64,000 bases of DNA from Burkholderia sp. WSM2232 (GCF_000472545.1 NZ_AWZV01000011.1:169750-233749), one strand, 5' to 3'; counted from the stretch's first letter, positions 37,355 to 47,486 are shown. Notes: generated by a model from the sequence alone, not told the origin. A program made the numbers and translations.

Positions 37355-38662
37355 TCAGGCCACCGGCCCTTGTGCCGGCTTTCTTCGCAAAAGCGCGTAA
37401 AGAATGATCGCGCCGAAAGTCGCGGTGCCGATGCCGCCAAGACCGAAGCCGCCGAGTTTCAGCGAGAAGTCGCCGGCGCCGAGCACGAGCGTGACCGCGG
37501 CCACGATCAGATTGCGGTTGTCCGAGAAATCCACTTTGTTGACGACCCAGATGCGTGCGCCCGTGACCGCGATCAGCCCGAACACGACGATTGAAACGCC
37601 GCCCAGCACCGGGCCCGGAATGGTCTGGATCACTGCGCCGAACTTGGGCGAGAAGCCCAGCACGAGCGCGATCAACGCGGCGATTACGAACACCAGCGTC
37701 GAATAGATTTTGGTGACCGCCATCACGCCGATGTTCTCGGCGTAGGTCGTCACACCCGTGCCGCCCGCGAAGCCGGACACCACTGTGGCGAGTCCGTCGC
37801 CGAGAAATGCGCGGCCGATGTAGCGGTCGAGGTTCTGCCCCGTCATCGCGCTCACGGCCTTGATATGCCCAAGGTTTTCGGCGACGAGAATCACCGCGAT
37901 CGGTGCGAGCAGCGTCATGGCCTGCACGTTGAACACCGGCGCGGTGAAGTGCGGCATGCCGAACCACGCGGCGTTTGCCACGATCGAAAAGTCGATCGGC
38001 TTTCCCATGCCGAGGCCGTTGGTCACGATTGCGTAGATCACGTACGCCATCAGCAGGCCGACCAGAATGAGGAGACGCTGCAGCATGCCGCGCGCGAACA
38101 CCGCGACTGCGCCGACGCACAGCACGGTGACGAGCGCCATCCACGAATCGAAGTTGCTGCCGCTCACGCCGCGCACTGCAATAGGCGCGAGGTTCAGACC
38201 GATCACGCAGACAATCGCGCCGGTCACGACAGGCGGCATCAACGTTTCGATCCAGCGCGTGCCGACCGCCGACACGATGAGTCCGATGATCGCGTACACC
38301 ACGCCGCACGCGATGATCCCGCCCAACGCAACCGGAATGTTCATGTTCGGGCCGTGGCCGCCGTAGCCGGTGACCGCGATCACGAGACCGATGAACGCGA
38401 AGCTCGAGCCAAGATAGCTCGGCACACGGCCGCCCACCAGCACGAAGAACAGCAGCGTGCCGATGCCCGACATGAAGATGCACAGGTTGGGATCGAAGCC
38501 CATCAGCAACGGCGCAAGCACCGTCGAGCCGAACATGGCGACGACGTGCTGAATGCCCATCGCGAACATCTGCGGCCAGGCGAGGCGTTCGTCAGTACCG
38601 ACGATGCGCCCCTCGACGGCGTCTGGCTGCACGCGCCAGCGGGGGAAATAGGAATCGGCCAT
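37355..38662 (-). CDS. NCS2 family pyrimidine/purine permease (RutG/UraA type)
   Basis: A 435-residue inner-membrane nucleobase:proton symporter with 14 predicted membrane segments. The QH motif lies in MFAMGIQHVVAMFG. The NCS2 core has ILVAENLGHIKA and GGTGVTTYAENIGVMAVTK, each supplying a Glu that contacts the base in UraA. The N-terminal tail (PRWRVQPDAVEGRIVGTDER) is like that of RutG. The likely substrate is uracil or a related pyrimidine. It is convergent with the antiporter and preceded by a 458-nt gap. Confidence 0.9.
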   Translation of the reverse strand: MADSYFPRWRVQPDAVEGRIVGTDERLAWPQMFAMGIQHVVAMFGSTVLAPLLMGFDPNLCIFMSGIGTLLFFVLVGGRVPSYLGSSFAFIGLVIAVTGYGGHGPNMNIPVALGGIIACGVVYAIIGLIVSAVGTRWIETLMPPVVTGAIVCVIGLNLAPIAVRGVSGSNFDSWMALVTVLCVGAVAVFARGMLQRLLILVGLLMAYVIYAIVTNGLGMGKPIDFSIVANAAWFGMPHFTAPVFNVQAMTLLAPIAVILVAENLGHIKAVSAMTGQNLDRYIGRAFLGDGLATVVSGFAGGTGVTTYAENIGVMAVTKIYSTLVFVIAALIALVLGFSPKFGAVIQTIPGPVLGGVSIVVFGLIAVTGARIWVVNKVDFSDNRNLIVAAVTLVLGAGDFSLKLGGFGLGGIGTATFGAIILYALLRRKPAQGPVA

Positions 38663-39120
38663 CGCGGGGGTTCTCCTCTATTCGGCGTTTTTCGTGGACG
38701 ACGGCGCGCAAAAGCAGCGCCGGACGGAATCACGCGCGAGTGTACGGAGTGCGATTGGAGGTGGCAAGCGCGGGCAAAATCGCGTGGGTGCGGGTTGGGA
38801 GCGCGGTGGGAAGTGCCGCGCAAGGCGCCTCGCGCCGGCGTGATTAGCGTGAGTTCCGGAATCTGGCGGTTAACATGGCCTCGCGGTTAACGTCGTCGCG
38901 CGGCTCGCCTCATTTACCCCGCTTTGAGATTCGTCCGATAGGAGACCAGAGATTCGGCTCTTAGACTTCTCCCGCTGCGCTGACCTCAGGCAGCGCATGC
39001 GATGTTGTTGTAACTCTCCGACTTTCCGCTCACGCTCGCCGAGTGTGAGCGGTTTTTTTTCGCCTGCGCGCTGGATGCGCGGGTCTTGGGTCCAACATCT
39101 CCGGCCGGCTGAGCCGCGAT
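38663..39120. other. gene-free stretch with an orphan terminator
   Basis: Both flanking genes are on the minus strand, yet this gap ends in a strong plus-strand terminator (39026-39060). There is a second hairpin at 38974-38994 (GCTGC / GCAGC) and a direct repeat GGTTAAC at about 38867 and 38885. A small RNA is possible (see findings). No protein frame is credible. Confidence 0.5.
39026..39060 (+). terminator. strong orphan Rho-independent terminator
   Basis: CCGCTCAC (39026-39033) pairs with GTGAGCGG (39045-39052) and is followed by eight T. It has a T-run only on the plus strand, and no plus-strand gene lies upstream within 1.7 kb. Confidence 0.85.
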
Positions 39121-39753
39121 TCAGTTGTGAGCCGGGAACGCGTTTGCTGCGAGCCGCACCGTGTAGGCGCGCACATCTTCGGGCCATTGCGCGACCTTCT
39201 CTTCGAAGCGCGGCCTGTCACCTGCATAAAGCGCGCGGGTCGCTTCCTCGTAATCGGGGAGATTGCCGGCCAGCGCCGTCATGAAGCGATACACCGCCTC
39301 CTGCGCCGCGCGTTTGCGGTCGAGATGCTCGCCCGCCGCGCGCGCGGTCTCGACCAGCTTGCGCAGCGCCACCGACGCGCCGCCCGGCTGTCCGTTCAAC
39401 CAGTCCCAATGACGCGGCAACAGCGTCACTTCGCGCGCGACCACCCCGAGCTTCGGCCGCCCGCGACCGCGTGGCGCGACGGCGGCTTCCGATGCATCGG
39501 CGGCTTGCGCTTCGTTGCTTGCGTCGCGGCTTGATTCGGTCTGCGCGGAATTCAGGCGCGCGACGATTTCCTGCTCGGTGCCACGCAGATCGAATTCGAC
39601 GGGAGCCGCGCTGGCGTCGTCGAAAACGAGGACGGGTGCCTGTTCGCCGCGTTCGAGCACTTTCTTCACGGCGAGAGCCACCAGCGCGAACTCGCCCGAC
39701 GCGATCAGACGATGACCTTCAAAGGCACTGCAGGTGCGGGGATGCGTAGTCAC
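39121..39753 (-). CDS. DUF2239 family protein
   Basis: A 210-residue protein of unknown function. The DUF2239 features are an N-terminal small domain (CSAFEGHRLIASGEFALVAL), a linker with RGRGRPKLGVVAREVTLLPR, the strongly conserved HWDWLNGQPGGASVALRKLV, and a helical end with YRFMTALAGNLPDYEEATRALY. The GRGRPKLG and HWDWL parts suggest nucleic-acid binding, but that is inference. A GTG start at 39753 with GGAG about 7 nt upstream fits better than a TTG at 39771. A promoter with two 14-bp direct repeats lies immediately upstream. Confidence 0.82.
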   Translation of the reverse strand: MTTHPRTCSAFEGHRLIASGEFALVALAVKKVLERGEQAPVLVFDDASAAPVEFDLRGTEQEIVARLNSAQTESSRDASNEAQAADASEAAVAPRGRGRPKLGVVAREVTLLPRHWDWLNGQPGGASVALRKLVETARAAGEHLDRKRAAQEAVYRFMTALAGNLPDYEEATRALYAGDRPRFEEKVAQWPEDVRAYTVRLAANAFPAHN

Positions 39754-39782
39754 GACAAACTCCGGGTTCAAGAAGTCGTCGA

Positions 39783-39830
39783 ATTATACCCGGATTAAAT
39801 TAACGCACAACATATTACCCGGGTTAAATT
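39783..39830 (-). promoter_or_regulatory. sigma70-type promoter with two 14-bp direct repeats
   Basis: On the minus strand there is TTGTGC (39805-39810), a 16-nt spacer, and a perfect TATAAT (39783-39788). Direct repeats ACCCGGATTAAATT (39788-39801) and ACCCGGGTTAAATT (39817-39830) lie in the spacer and just upstream. They look like operator sites controlling the DUF2239 gene. Confidence 0.6.
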
Positions 39831-41350
39831 GAACGAGTTGCCGGCTCACGACGGACCATGCCGCCGTCATGCTCCGCCGGCGCGCTAGAACCGTATGTGA
39901 ACACGCGGTTACGGCCGGCATCTTTCGCCGCGTACAGGGCTTGGTCCGCCGCGTCGACCAGCCGGCGGCTGGTGATGAGCGCCTCGCCCGGCATGGTCGC
40001 GACGCCGATACTCACGGTCAACACATGGTGCGAGCTGGCCACGTGGCTGAGGGCGAGCGCCTCCACGGATGCGCGGATGGTCTCGGCTAGCGAGCGTGCG
40101 CCGTCCTGGTCCGTGTCGGGCAGGAGGACGGCAAACTCCTCGCCGCCGTAGCGCGCCATCGTGTCGCCCGAGCGCTGCACGTTGCGCGCGATGCATCGCG
40201 CCACCGTGATGAGCGCGTCGTCGCCGGCCGAGTGGCCGTACAGGTCGTTGAAACCCTTGAAATTGTCCACGTCGATCAGCAATAGGGAGAGCGGGCCGCC
40301 GTGGCGCTGCGCGCGGCGACATTCGTTCTCGACTGCCTCCTCAAAGGTGCGGCGGTTGTCCACGCCCGTGAGACCGTCCGTGCGCGCCAGCACGCGCAAC
40401 TCTTCTTCCGCGAGCAGACGCCCTCGCATCTGCTGCGCGAACAGCACGGCCAGCGCGATCAGCGTGAGGTCGAGCGCGCCGATCAGCGAGCCGATGATCC
40501 ACGCCCGCCGCCGCCAGCCCACATAGATGTCGCGCGTGGAAAGCGCCACGTCGAGAATCAGCGGATACATGTCGATATGGCGGAACGCATACCAGCGCTC
40601 GACGCCGTCGATTGCCGCCGTGCCGAAGAAGTCGCCGCTCGGCTGCTCGACGAAGCGCGAATAGTTGGCCGTGCCCGTCAGGTTGATGCCGATGGTCTTC
40701 GGATCGTACGGTCGGCGCATCAGCATCGTGCCGTCGCTCAACATCAGCGCCATGGACCCTCCCGCGCCGAGGTTCATCCCTTCAAAGAGACTGCGGAAAT
40801 ATTTGAGGCGCATGGTGCCCACCACCACGCCGCCGAAGCTGCCGTCCGCCTTGGTGATGCGCCGGCTCAGGCCGATGCTCGTGTCGGTGCCCGTCGCGCG
40901 CGGCATGAACGGGTGACTGACATAGAGCCCGACGTTGGGCGAGTCGCGATGAACCTTGAAATAGTCGCGATCGCCGAGATAGACGTGGCGCGGCGGCACG
41001 GCCTGCGAATCGAACCTGATATAGCCGGTCTCGTCGATCACGAGGATCGAGCCCATGTCTTTCGCGGTTGCCGAGCCGTCGAACAGCACCATCTGGCGCA
41101 GCGCGGGGTCCAGTTGCGCCACGCCCGGCTGCTTCAAGCCCTGGATCACCGTACGTATCGACAGATCGTAGATCTCAAGATTGCGCGACACGTCGCGCTC
41201 TATCAGCAGCGAGACATTGAAGACGGAGTCTTGCGCGCGGCGCAGCGCGTCGTCGTGCATTTGCGCGAGGACCCACACAGCGATGGCGAGTATTGCGCTG
41301 GCCAGCACGCCACTGATCGCAATGATGAGGTTCGGACGACGCGTGACCAT
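39824..41350 (-). CDS. membrane diguanylate cyclase with periplasmic Cache domain
   Basis: A 508-residue protein. TM1 (IIAISGVLASAILAIAVWVL) is followed by a periplasmic double-Cache sensor (about 40-290: RYLGDRDYFKVHRDSPNVG-like region, IGLSRRITKADGSFGGVVVG). TM2 (IIGSLIGALDLTLIALAVLF) leads to a GGDEF domain (about 340-490). ARTDGLTGVDNRR opens it, the signature is GGEEF in ARYGGEEFAVLL near residue 404, and an intact RxxD inhibitory site (RSGD) lies 5 residues before it. It makes c-di-GMP in response to an external ligand and is feedback inhibited. The ATG at 41350 lacks a clear ribosome site; a TTG at 41407 is less likely. Confidence 0.9.
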   Translation of the reverse strand: MVTRRPNLIIAISGVLASAILAIAVWVLAQMHDDALRRAQDSVFNVSLLIERDVSRNLEIYDLSIRTVIQGLKQPGVAQLDPALRQMVLFDGSATAKDMGSILVIDETGYIRFDSQAVPPRHVYLGDRDYFKVHRDSPNVGLYVSHPFMPRATGTDTSIGLSRRITKADGSFGGVVVGTMRLKYFRSLFEGMNLGAGGSMALMLSDGTMLMRRPYDPKTIGINLTGTANYSRFVEQPSGDFFGTAAIDGVERWYAFRHIDMYPLILDVALSTRDIYVGWRRRAWIIGSLIGALDLTLIALAVLFAQQMRGRLLAEEELRVLARTDGLTGVDNRRTFEEAVENECRRAQRHGGPLSLLLIDVDNFKGFNDLYGHSAGDDALITVARCIARNVQRSGDTMARYGGEEFAVLLPDTDQDGARSLAETIRASVEALALSHVASSHHVLTVSIGVATMPGEALITSRRLVDAADQALYAAKDAGRNRVFTYGSSAPAEHDGGMVRREPATRSI

Positions 41351-41871
41351 TATGTTGGGTTCGGGCAAGCGCGGCCTTGACGCGCGGAGAGGGAAAAGCG
41401 CCGCCAAAGGGACGCGTCAATTAAAGCGCTAGGGTAACAGAGCCGGTGCCTGCCCAAATCGTGGAACAGACAGGTCTTTGCTACGTTGCGTGCCGCTTGC
41501 AAACGATGACAAAGCAACCATGATGGCTCGTCATGCTGCCGCGCTGCCGCGCCACCACCTTCGTGGCCTCAGTGAACGCGGGGGCGGCTTGCCGCGGCAA
41601 GCGCAAATTGTGGCGGTTGCAGCCGCGATTCGCCTCTACAGCCTTCATCTCATGCAAGCTTTTTAGTGGATTACCCGGCTTTGCTCAAGTCCCACTCATG
41701 CTTGCCCGATAACCGACAGATGGGATGCCGCTTTTCGTGCCTGCACCAAGCTGTGCGCAGCGGCAACACCGCGCGGGCCGAGCCGATGCTGGGCGGCCGC
41801 ATAGACGCTCCCATTTACGGACCTGAGAGTCAATTGCGAAGCATCGCTTCGTTCCTGGAGAAAACATATAG
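41351..41871. other. gene-free stretch between divergent signalling genes
   Basis: Contains a flagellar-type promoter candidate for the chemoreceptor (41685-41712) and nothing else I can name. Short frames here lack protein-like features. Confidence 0.5.
41685..41712 (+). promoter_or_regulatory. sigma28 (FliA)-like promoter for the chemoreceptor gene
   Basis: TCAA (41685-41688), 16 nt, then CCCGATAA (41705-41712), compared with the FliA consensus TAAA-N15-GCCGATAA: one mismatch in each box and one extra spacer base. It lies about 160 nt before the ATG. Confidence 0.5.
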
Positions 41872-43614
41872 ATGGCCGCCCTGAACCGATTCTCTATCAA
41901 AGCGAGGCTGATAGCCGGCTTTGGCATGCTGTCCGTGATCGTCGTTGCGGTTGCCGGACTCTCGCTGAAGTCGCTCGCCGATTCCACCGACGGCTTCACC
42001 AACTTCGTGCGCGGCATCAACGCGCGCGCTGACATGGTCGTGCAGGTGCGGACCGCCGTGGATCGCCGCGCGATAGCGGCGCGCAACCTCGTACTCGTGG
42101 TGAAACCCGAGGACCTCGAGATAGAAAAAGCGCAGGTCATGCGCGCCCATGAAGACGTCGCAACGAATCTCAAGAAGCTGAACGAGATGATCAAGGACCC
42201 GGGCGCGACCGACAAGGCGCGCAGCCTGGTGGCGGAGATTGATCGCGTGGAGGCCGCTTATGGGCCCGTCGCGACCGATATCGTGAATCTGGCGCTCGCC
42301 AACAAGCGCGACGAGGCCATCGTCAAAATGGACGATCAGTGCCGCCCTTTACTCGCGGCACTGATACGCGCGACGGACGCGTATGCGGACTACGCGCATA
42401 CGCGGCAGGAAGAGACCATCACCGACTATGCGACGCATTACGAGAACCGGCGCAATCTGCTGATTGCGATTTCGCTGTTCGCGGTGGCGCTTGCGGTGGC
42501 TGCGTGTGTCGTGATCACGCGCGCGGTGAGCGGACCGCTGAGCGTTGCGATAGACGTTGCGCGGACCGTGGCGGAAGGCGACCTGCGCACGCGCATCACC
42601 ATCGACGGCAAGGATGAAACCAGCAAGCTGCTTGGCGCGCTGCGCGAGATGAACGAGCGTCTGACGACGATTGTCGGGCGCGTGCGCGACACGAGCACCA
42701 GCATTGCCGGTGCGGCTCGCGAGATTGCTGCCGGCAATATGGACCTGAGCCAGCGCACGGAGCAACAGGCGGCCTCGCTGCAGGAGACGGCGTCGAGCAT
42801 GGAGCAACTCACGTCGACGGTGAAGCAGAATGCGGACAACGCACAGCAAGGCAGCATGCTCGCTGCGAACGCTTCGTCTGTTGCGCAAAAAGGCAGCACG
42901 GTGGTGGGCCAGGTGGTTAGCACGATGCAGGAGATCAGCGACAGTTCGACGAAGATCGCGGATATCACCGGGATCATCGAAGGGATCGCATTCCAGACCA
43001 ACATTCTTGCGCTGAACGCAGCCGTGGAAGCCGCGCGCGCCGGCGAACAGGGACGCGGCTTCGCGGTGGTCGCAAGCGAAGTGCGCAGCCTCGCGCAACG
43101 CTCGTCGAGCGCGGCGAAGGAGATCAAGGAGCTGATCGCGAGCTCGGTGGACAGGATTCGCGACGGCTCGTCGCTCGCGGGCGAAGCGGGCAGGACGATG
43201 ACCGAAGTCACGCACGCGGTGGCTCGGGTCACGGACATCATGTCGGAGATCGCGGCGGCCTCGAGCGAACAGAGCCGCGGCATCGAGCAGGTGAACCTCG
43301 CCATCACGCAGATGGACAACGTTACGCAGCAGAACGCGGCGCTGGTGGAACAGGCGGCGGCGGCTTCGCGGTCGATGGAGGAGCAGGGGCAGCAGTTGAG
43401 TGAGACTGTGGGGTTTTTTCGGGTGGGGGAGGGGGTGGGTGGGGGTTTTGCGGGTTCTGCGGCGCGTGGCGCTCGGGATGAGGGTGCGGGTGCGGCTGCG
43501 CACGCGGGTGCACCTGCGGCCGTGCGGGTGTCGGGGATGAAGCGGTTAGCTGGGAAAGTTGACCCACTGCCGGTCGCGGTTGCCGACGCGGATGATGGGT
43601 GGGATAAGTTTTGA
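41872..43614 (+). CDS. methyl-accepting chemotaxis protein
   Basis: A 580-residue transmembrane chemoreceptor. TM1 is near residues 10-30 ([20 protein letters not shown]) and a periplasmic four-helix-bundle ligand domain spans about 32-195. TM2 ([20 protein letters not shown]) and a HAMP domain ([20 protein letters not shown]) follow. The long cytoplasmic coiled coil has its hairpin tip at [20 protein letters not shown] and [19 protein letters not shown]. The C-terminus is a Gly/Ala-rich low-complexity tail ending DDGWDKF, with T-ending codons unlike the rest of the gene and a G-quadruplex motif at 43421-43445. No NWETF-type tether is seen. GGAG precedes the ATG. Confidence 0.94.
   Translation: MAALNRFSIKARLIAGFGMLSVIVVAVAGLSLKSLADSTDGFTNFVRGINARADMVVQVRTAVDRRAIAARNLVLVVKPEDLEIEKAQVMRAHEDVATNLKKLNEMIKDPGATDKARSLVAEIDRVEAAYGPVATDIVNLALANKRDEAIVKMDDQCRPLLAALIRATDAYADYAHTRQEETITDYATHYENRRNLLIAISLFAVALAVAACVVITRAVSGPLSVAIDVARTVAEGDLRTRITIDGKDETSKLLGALREMNERLTTIVGRVRDTSTSIAGAAREIAAGNMDLSQRTEQQAASLQETASSMEQLTSTVKQNADNAQQGSMLAANASSVAQKGSTVVGQVVSTMQEISDSSTKIADITGIIEGIAFQTNILALNAAVEAARAGEQGRGFAVVASEVRSLAQRSSSAAKEIKELIASSVDRIRDGSSLAGEAGRTMTEVTHAVARVTDIMSEIAAASSEQSRGIEQVNLAITQMDNVTQQNAALVEQAAAASRSMEEQGQQLSETVGFFRVGEGVGGGFAGSAARGARDEGAGAAAHAGAPAAVRVSGMKRLAGKVDPLPVAVADADDGWDKF
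43421..43445 (+). other. G-quadruplex motif inside the chemoreceptor gene
   Basis: Five G-tracts of 3-5 G separated by single bases in the coding strand, in the region encoding the Gly-rich tail. Confidence 0.8.
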
Positions 43615-43657
43615 TTTATTTGCCGCGGTGAATGGGGCGCGCGGATTTTTTTCAAAG

Positions 43658-43694
43658 AAAAAAACCCGGCAGTGGTGAAGCTGCCGGGGTTTTT
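43658..43694. terminator. bidirectional Rho-independent terminator
   Basis: CCCGGCAG (43665-43672) pairs with CTGCCGGG(G) (43681-43689), flanked by seven A and five T. It ends the chemoreceptor transcript on the plus strand and the tRNA transcript on the minus strand. Confidence 0.82.
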
Positions 43695-43724
43695 CGAAGC
43701 TGATGTGCTGCCTTTGGATCCGAT

Positions 43725-43800
<76 letters not shown>

Positions 43801-43876
43801 ATCGTTCGACCAATTCTAGCACAGCCATTTCCACTTTCGCCAAGCCAGAACCCGCGACAAATCCCCCCGCCCACCT

Positions 43877-44227
43877 TCACTTCGACGGGTCCCCCGCCAG
43901 CACCCAATCGACCACCGCGCGAACATCCGCATCGCTCATCGACTGATGCGCGGGCATGGGAATCATGCCCCACACGCCCGAACCGCCGTCCTTCACCTTG
44001 CGCGCCAGTTTGGCCGGCGCCGCCGCGTCGCCCTTATAGCGCGCAGCAATCTGCTGGAACGACGGACCAACCAGTTTGCGATCCACCGCATGACAGCCCA
44101 TGCATGCATTGGCCGCAGCAATGCGCTGACCGCTCGGCGCATCGGCGGCAAACGCTGCAGGGCCGAACAGGCCCGCCGCCGCCCCCACCGTCAACCCCAT
44201 GAGAACACCCGCCAACGCACGCTTCAT
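43877..44227 (-). CDS. class I c-type cytochrome
   Basis: A 116-residue periplasmic mono-heme electron carrier of the c551/c5 type. A signal peptide (about 1-28, cleaved after AAFA) is followed by the heme site CMGCH (C42, C45, H46) and the Met ligand M91 in WGMIPMPAH. The short C-terminal helix is SDADVRAVVDWVLAG. Its ATG overlaps the dolP-like stop by 4 nt, so it is translationally coupled to that gene as the last member of the yraN / diaA / dolP / cytochrome run. Its redox partner is not evident. Confidence 0.93.
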   Translation of the reverse strand: MKRALAGVLMGLTVGAAAGLFGPAAFAADAPSGQRIAAANACMGCHAVDRKLVGPSFQQIAARYKGDAAAPAKLARKVKDGGSGVWGMIPMPAHQSMSDADVRAVVDWVLAGDPSK

Positions 44228-45015
44228 TGCGCAGCCTTCGGATTGCCCGGATGCACCGCGTTCGAATTCGTGACCGGCGCCGGCGCCTGCTGTTCAAGCG
44301 GCCGCGCGCTCACCGACGAATCGGGAATCGTCCCCACCGTCGCGGCGCTCGCCTCGGGCTGCGATGCCGCCACCGGCGCCGTGGCCGCAGCGGCGGCGGC
44401 CGCCGCGGCTTCCTGCGGCTGGATGTACTGGAACACCTTCACGACCTGCGTGACGCCCGGCACGCGGCTCGCCACGTCCGCACCGCGGTTGCCTTCGTCC
44501 ATTGTGACGAGGCCCATCAAGTACACCGAACCGCGCTCGGCGACCACCTTGAAGTCGTTCGCCGAAATGTCCTTCTCGGCGATCAGCGCGGTTTTCACGC
44601 GCGTCTCGAGATACGTGTCGTTCGTGCGCGACGAGAACGAGCTCGCCGGCATGATCGTCAGTTCGTTCACAATCGTGTTCACGTTGTTCAAGCCGCGCAC
44701 AATGCTCTCGGCGCGCTGCTTGGAAGCGTCGCCGGCGACTTCGCCGGTCAGCAGCACGCGGCGATTGAACACCGTCACGTTCACGTGTGCGGAGTCGGGC
44801 AGGTTCTGGCTGATCTGCGAGAGCGCCTTCACTTGAATCTCGCGGTCTTCGGTCTGCGCGCCGAGTGTGCGCCGGTCGGTCGCCACCAGCGCGCTGCCGC
44901 CTGCCGCGCCCGCAACGGCGAGAAAGCAACCCTGCAACGTCGCGGACAATCCCGCCGCGAACCCAACCACCAGCACGGTTCTCACCAGTGTCTTCTTGAC
45001 GCGGAATACGCTCAT
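44224..45015 (-). CDS. BON-domain outer-membrane lipoprotein (DolP/YraP-like)
   Basis: A 263-residue lipoprotein. The lipobox LQGC places lipidated Cys at residue 30. Two BON domains follow (about 60-120 and 130-200), containing VNVTVFNRRVLLTGEVAGDA and FKVVAERGSVYLMGLVTMDE. The C-terminus is an Ala/Gln/Pro-rich tail absent in E. coli DolP. DolP binds anionic phospholipid at division sites and maintains envelope integrity and BAM function. Synteny with diaA and yraN supports orthology. ATG at 45015 with AAGGAGAG upstream; a TTG one codon earlier is possible. Confidence 0.9.
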   Translation of the reverse strand: MSVFRVKKTLVRTVLVVGFAAGLSATLQGCFLAVAGAAGGSALVATDRRTLGAQTEDREIQVKALSQISQNLPDSAHVNVTVFNRRVLLTGEVAGDASKQRAESIVRGLNNVNTIVNELTIMPASSFSSRTNDTYLETRVKTALIAEKDISANDFKVVAERGSVYLMGLVTMDEGNRGADVASRVPGVTQVVKVFQYIQPQEAAAAAAAAATAPVAASQPEASAATVGTIPDSSVSARPLEQQAPAPVTNSNAVHPGNPKAAQ

Positions 45016-45040
45016 CAACTAGCTCTCCTTCGGATCAATC

Positions 45041-45853
<813 letters not shown>

Positions 45854-45887
45854 TTATCGCACTAACACGCGTTCTCCGCGCATTGCA

Positions 45888-46370
45888 TCAGACTTCGTCG
45901 GCACGGAAAGCGTCGCGCAACCACACGAGCCGCCCCGCTTCGAAGGCAATCACGTCGAAGCGGCAAGCGGGCTGCGGCCCTGCGCGCGAAATCTGCGTAG
46001 CAAGGTAATGCTGCGCGGCGCGCACGATCCGCTGCCGCTTCTGCCACCCGATGCTGGCCGCCGCGCCGCCATACTTGCGCTGCGCGCGCGCACGCACTTC
46101 GACGAAAACCAATGCACCGTCGCGCTCGCGCATGATCAGATCGATCTCACCGCCGCGGCACGACACGTTACGTGCAACCAGACGCAAGCGCTGGCGCTGC
46201 AAAAATTCCTGCGCGCGTAGCTCGAAAGCCGCGCCGACGTGTTTGGACTCCGCTTGCCCTGAAAAGTTGTCGGGCAAAGAGGCACGCGGCCTGGGGCCCC
46301 GCGCAGGCTTCGCGGGAGCTGCGTTCTCAACTGGCACACCGCCCGGAGCGCCTCGCCCTGCGTGGCACAA
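45888..46370 (-). CDS. YraN (UPF0102) nuclease-fold protein
   Basis: A protein of about 160 residues with the UPF0102 restriction-endonuclease-like core: [17 protein letters not shown], then [20 protein letters not shown] with the GGEIDL metal-binding acid pair, and [17 protein letters not shown]. Its biochemical role is unknown, though it often lies beside rsmI. The start is uncertain: a TTG at 46370 has GAGG 6 nt upstream and gives a compact N-terminus. An ATG at 46409 would overlap the divergent rsmI start by 2 nt. Its arginine- and proline-rich first 40 residues are poorly conserved in the family. Confidence 0.82.
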   Translation of the reverse strand: MCHAGRGAPGGVPVENAAPAKPARGPRPRASLPDNFSGQAESKHVGAAFELRAQEFLQRQRLRLVARNVSCRGGEIDLIMRERDGALVFVEVRARAQRKYGGAAASIGWQKRQRIVRAAQHYLATQISRAGPQPACRFDVIAFEAGRLVWLRDAFRADEV

Positions 46371-46407
46371 TGACGGCCTCGTTCCGTCCGTTTGCGTTTT
46401 CTGCCTC

Positions 46408-47286
46408 ATGACTCCTCTCTTCGAACTCGCGCAAGGACAGCAGTACCCCGCCGCCGCGCTGTATGTGGTGGCCACGCCGATCGGCAATGTCGCAGACATC
46501 ACGCTGCGTGCGCTGCATGTGCTGGGACTCGTGGATCGCATCGCCGCCGAGGACACCCGCAACACCGGTCAGTTGCTCGCGCGCTATGGCATTTCCAAGC
46601 CGCTGATCGCGGTCCATCAGCACAACGAGCGAGCCGCCGCGCAACGCATCGTCGAACATCTGCAGGCCGGCGAGCGCGTGGCCTATGTGTCGGACGCGGG
46701 CACGCCGGGCATTTCGGACCCGGGCGCAAAACTCGTCGATGCCGTGCGCGACGCAGGACTTGCCGTCATTCCGCTCCCAGGCGCGAGCGCGCTCGCAACC
46801 GCGCTGAGCGCAGCCGGCGATTGGGTCGCGACGTTCTCGTTTCTCGGCTTTCTTCCGCCCAAACCCAAGGCGCGTGCCGCCACGCTGCAAACGCTGGCTG
46901 GTCATCCGCACGCCATGGTGTTCTATGAGGCGCCGCACCGCATCGTAGAAACGGTGCAGGCGTTGGCCGATACATTGGGTGGCGAGCGCAGGCTGCTGAT
47001 CGCGCGAGAACTGACGAAGTTACACGAAGCCTTGCATTGCGGCACCCTGGCCGAAGGGCCAACGTGGCTCGCCGCCGATTCCAACCGGCAACGCGGTGAG
47101 TTCGTGCTGGTGGTGGAAGGCGCGCAGCAGGAAGCGGCCGGCGAACACGATCACGACGCGTTGCTCACCATCCTGCTGGAAGAATTGACGGTGAGCAGCG
47201 CGGCAAAGGTCGCGGCCGCGATCACGGGCACGTCGCGTAACGCGCTGTACACGCGTGCGCTCGCACTCAAGAAGGACGAGGACTGA
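46408..47286 (+). CDS. rsmI: 16S rRNA (cytidine-1402-2'-O)-methyltransferase
   Basis: A 292-residue SAM-dependent tetrapyrrole-methylase-fold enzyme that methylates the ribose of C1402 in 16S rRNA, helping decoding at the P site. Signature segments are [70 protein letters not shown] and [15 protein letters not shown]. The normal RsmI N-terminus [14 protein letters not shown] fixes the start at 46408. It is divergent from yraN with almost no space between them, and is followed by a strong terminator. Confidence 0.95.
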   Translation: MTPLFELAQGQQYPAAALYVVATPIGNVADITLRALHVLGLVDRIAAEDTRNTGQLLARYGISKPLIAVHQHNERAAAQRIVEHLQAGERVAYVSDAGTPGISDPGAKLVDAVRDAGLAVIPLPGASALATALSAAGDWVATFSFLGFLPPKPKARAATLQTLAGHPHAMVFYEAPHRIVETVQALADTLGGERRLLIARELTKLHEALHCGTLAEGPTWLAADSNRQRGEFVLVVEGAQQEAAGEHDHDALLTILLEELTVSSAAKVAAAITGTSRNALYTRALALKKDED

Positions 47287-47366
47287 GGCTGAAAGCGGCA
47301 GCCCGGCAAGCGCAATTACGCAGCAGCACGGTCGCACCGCCGGGCAGCCGCACAGCCGCACAAAAC

Positions 47367-47402
47367 AAGAAGGGCCGCTCAAACCCATGAGCGGCCCTTC
47401 TT
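47367..47402. terminator. bidirectional Rho-independent terminator
   Basis: Perfect 15-bp arms AAGAAGGGCCGCTCA (47367-47381) and TGAGCGGCCCTTCTT (47388-47402), between the convergent rsmI and rlpA genes. Confidence 0.85.
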
Positions 47403-47486
47403 TACTTCACAACAGGCGGTGGCGCAACTCGCGCGCGTGCCTTGTTGTCCCTGTCTCACGCGGCGGCGCTGCGAGCCCCGTCACAC

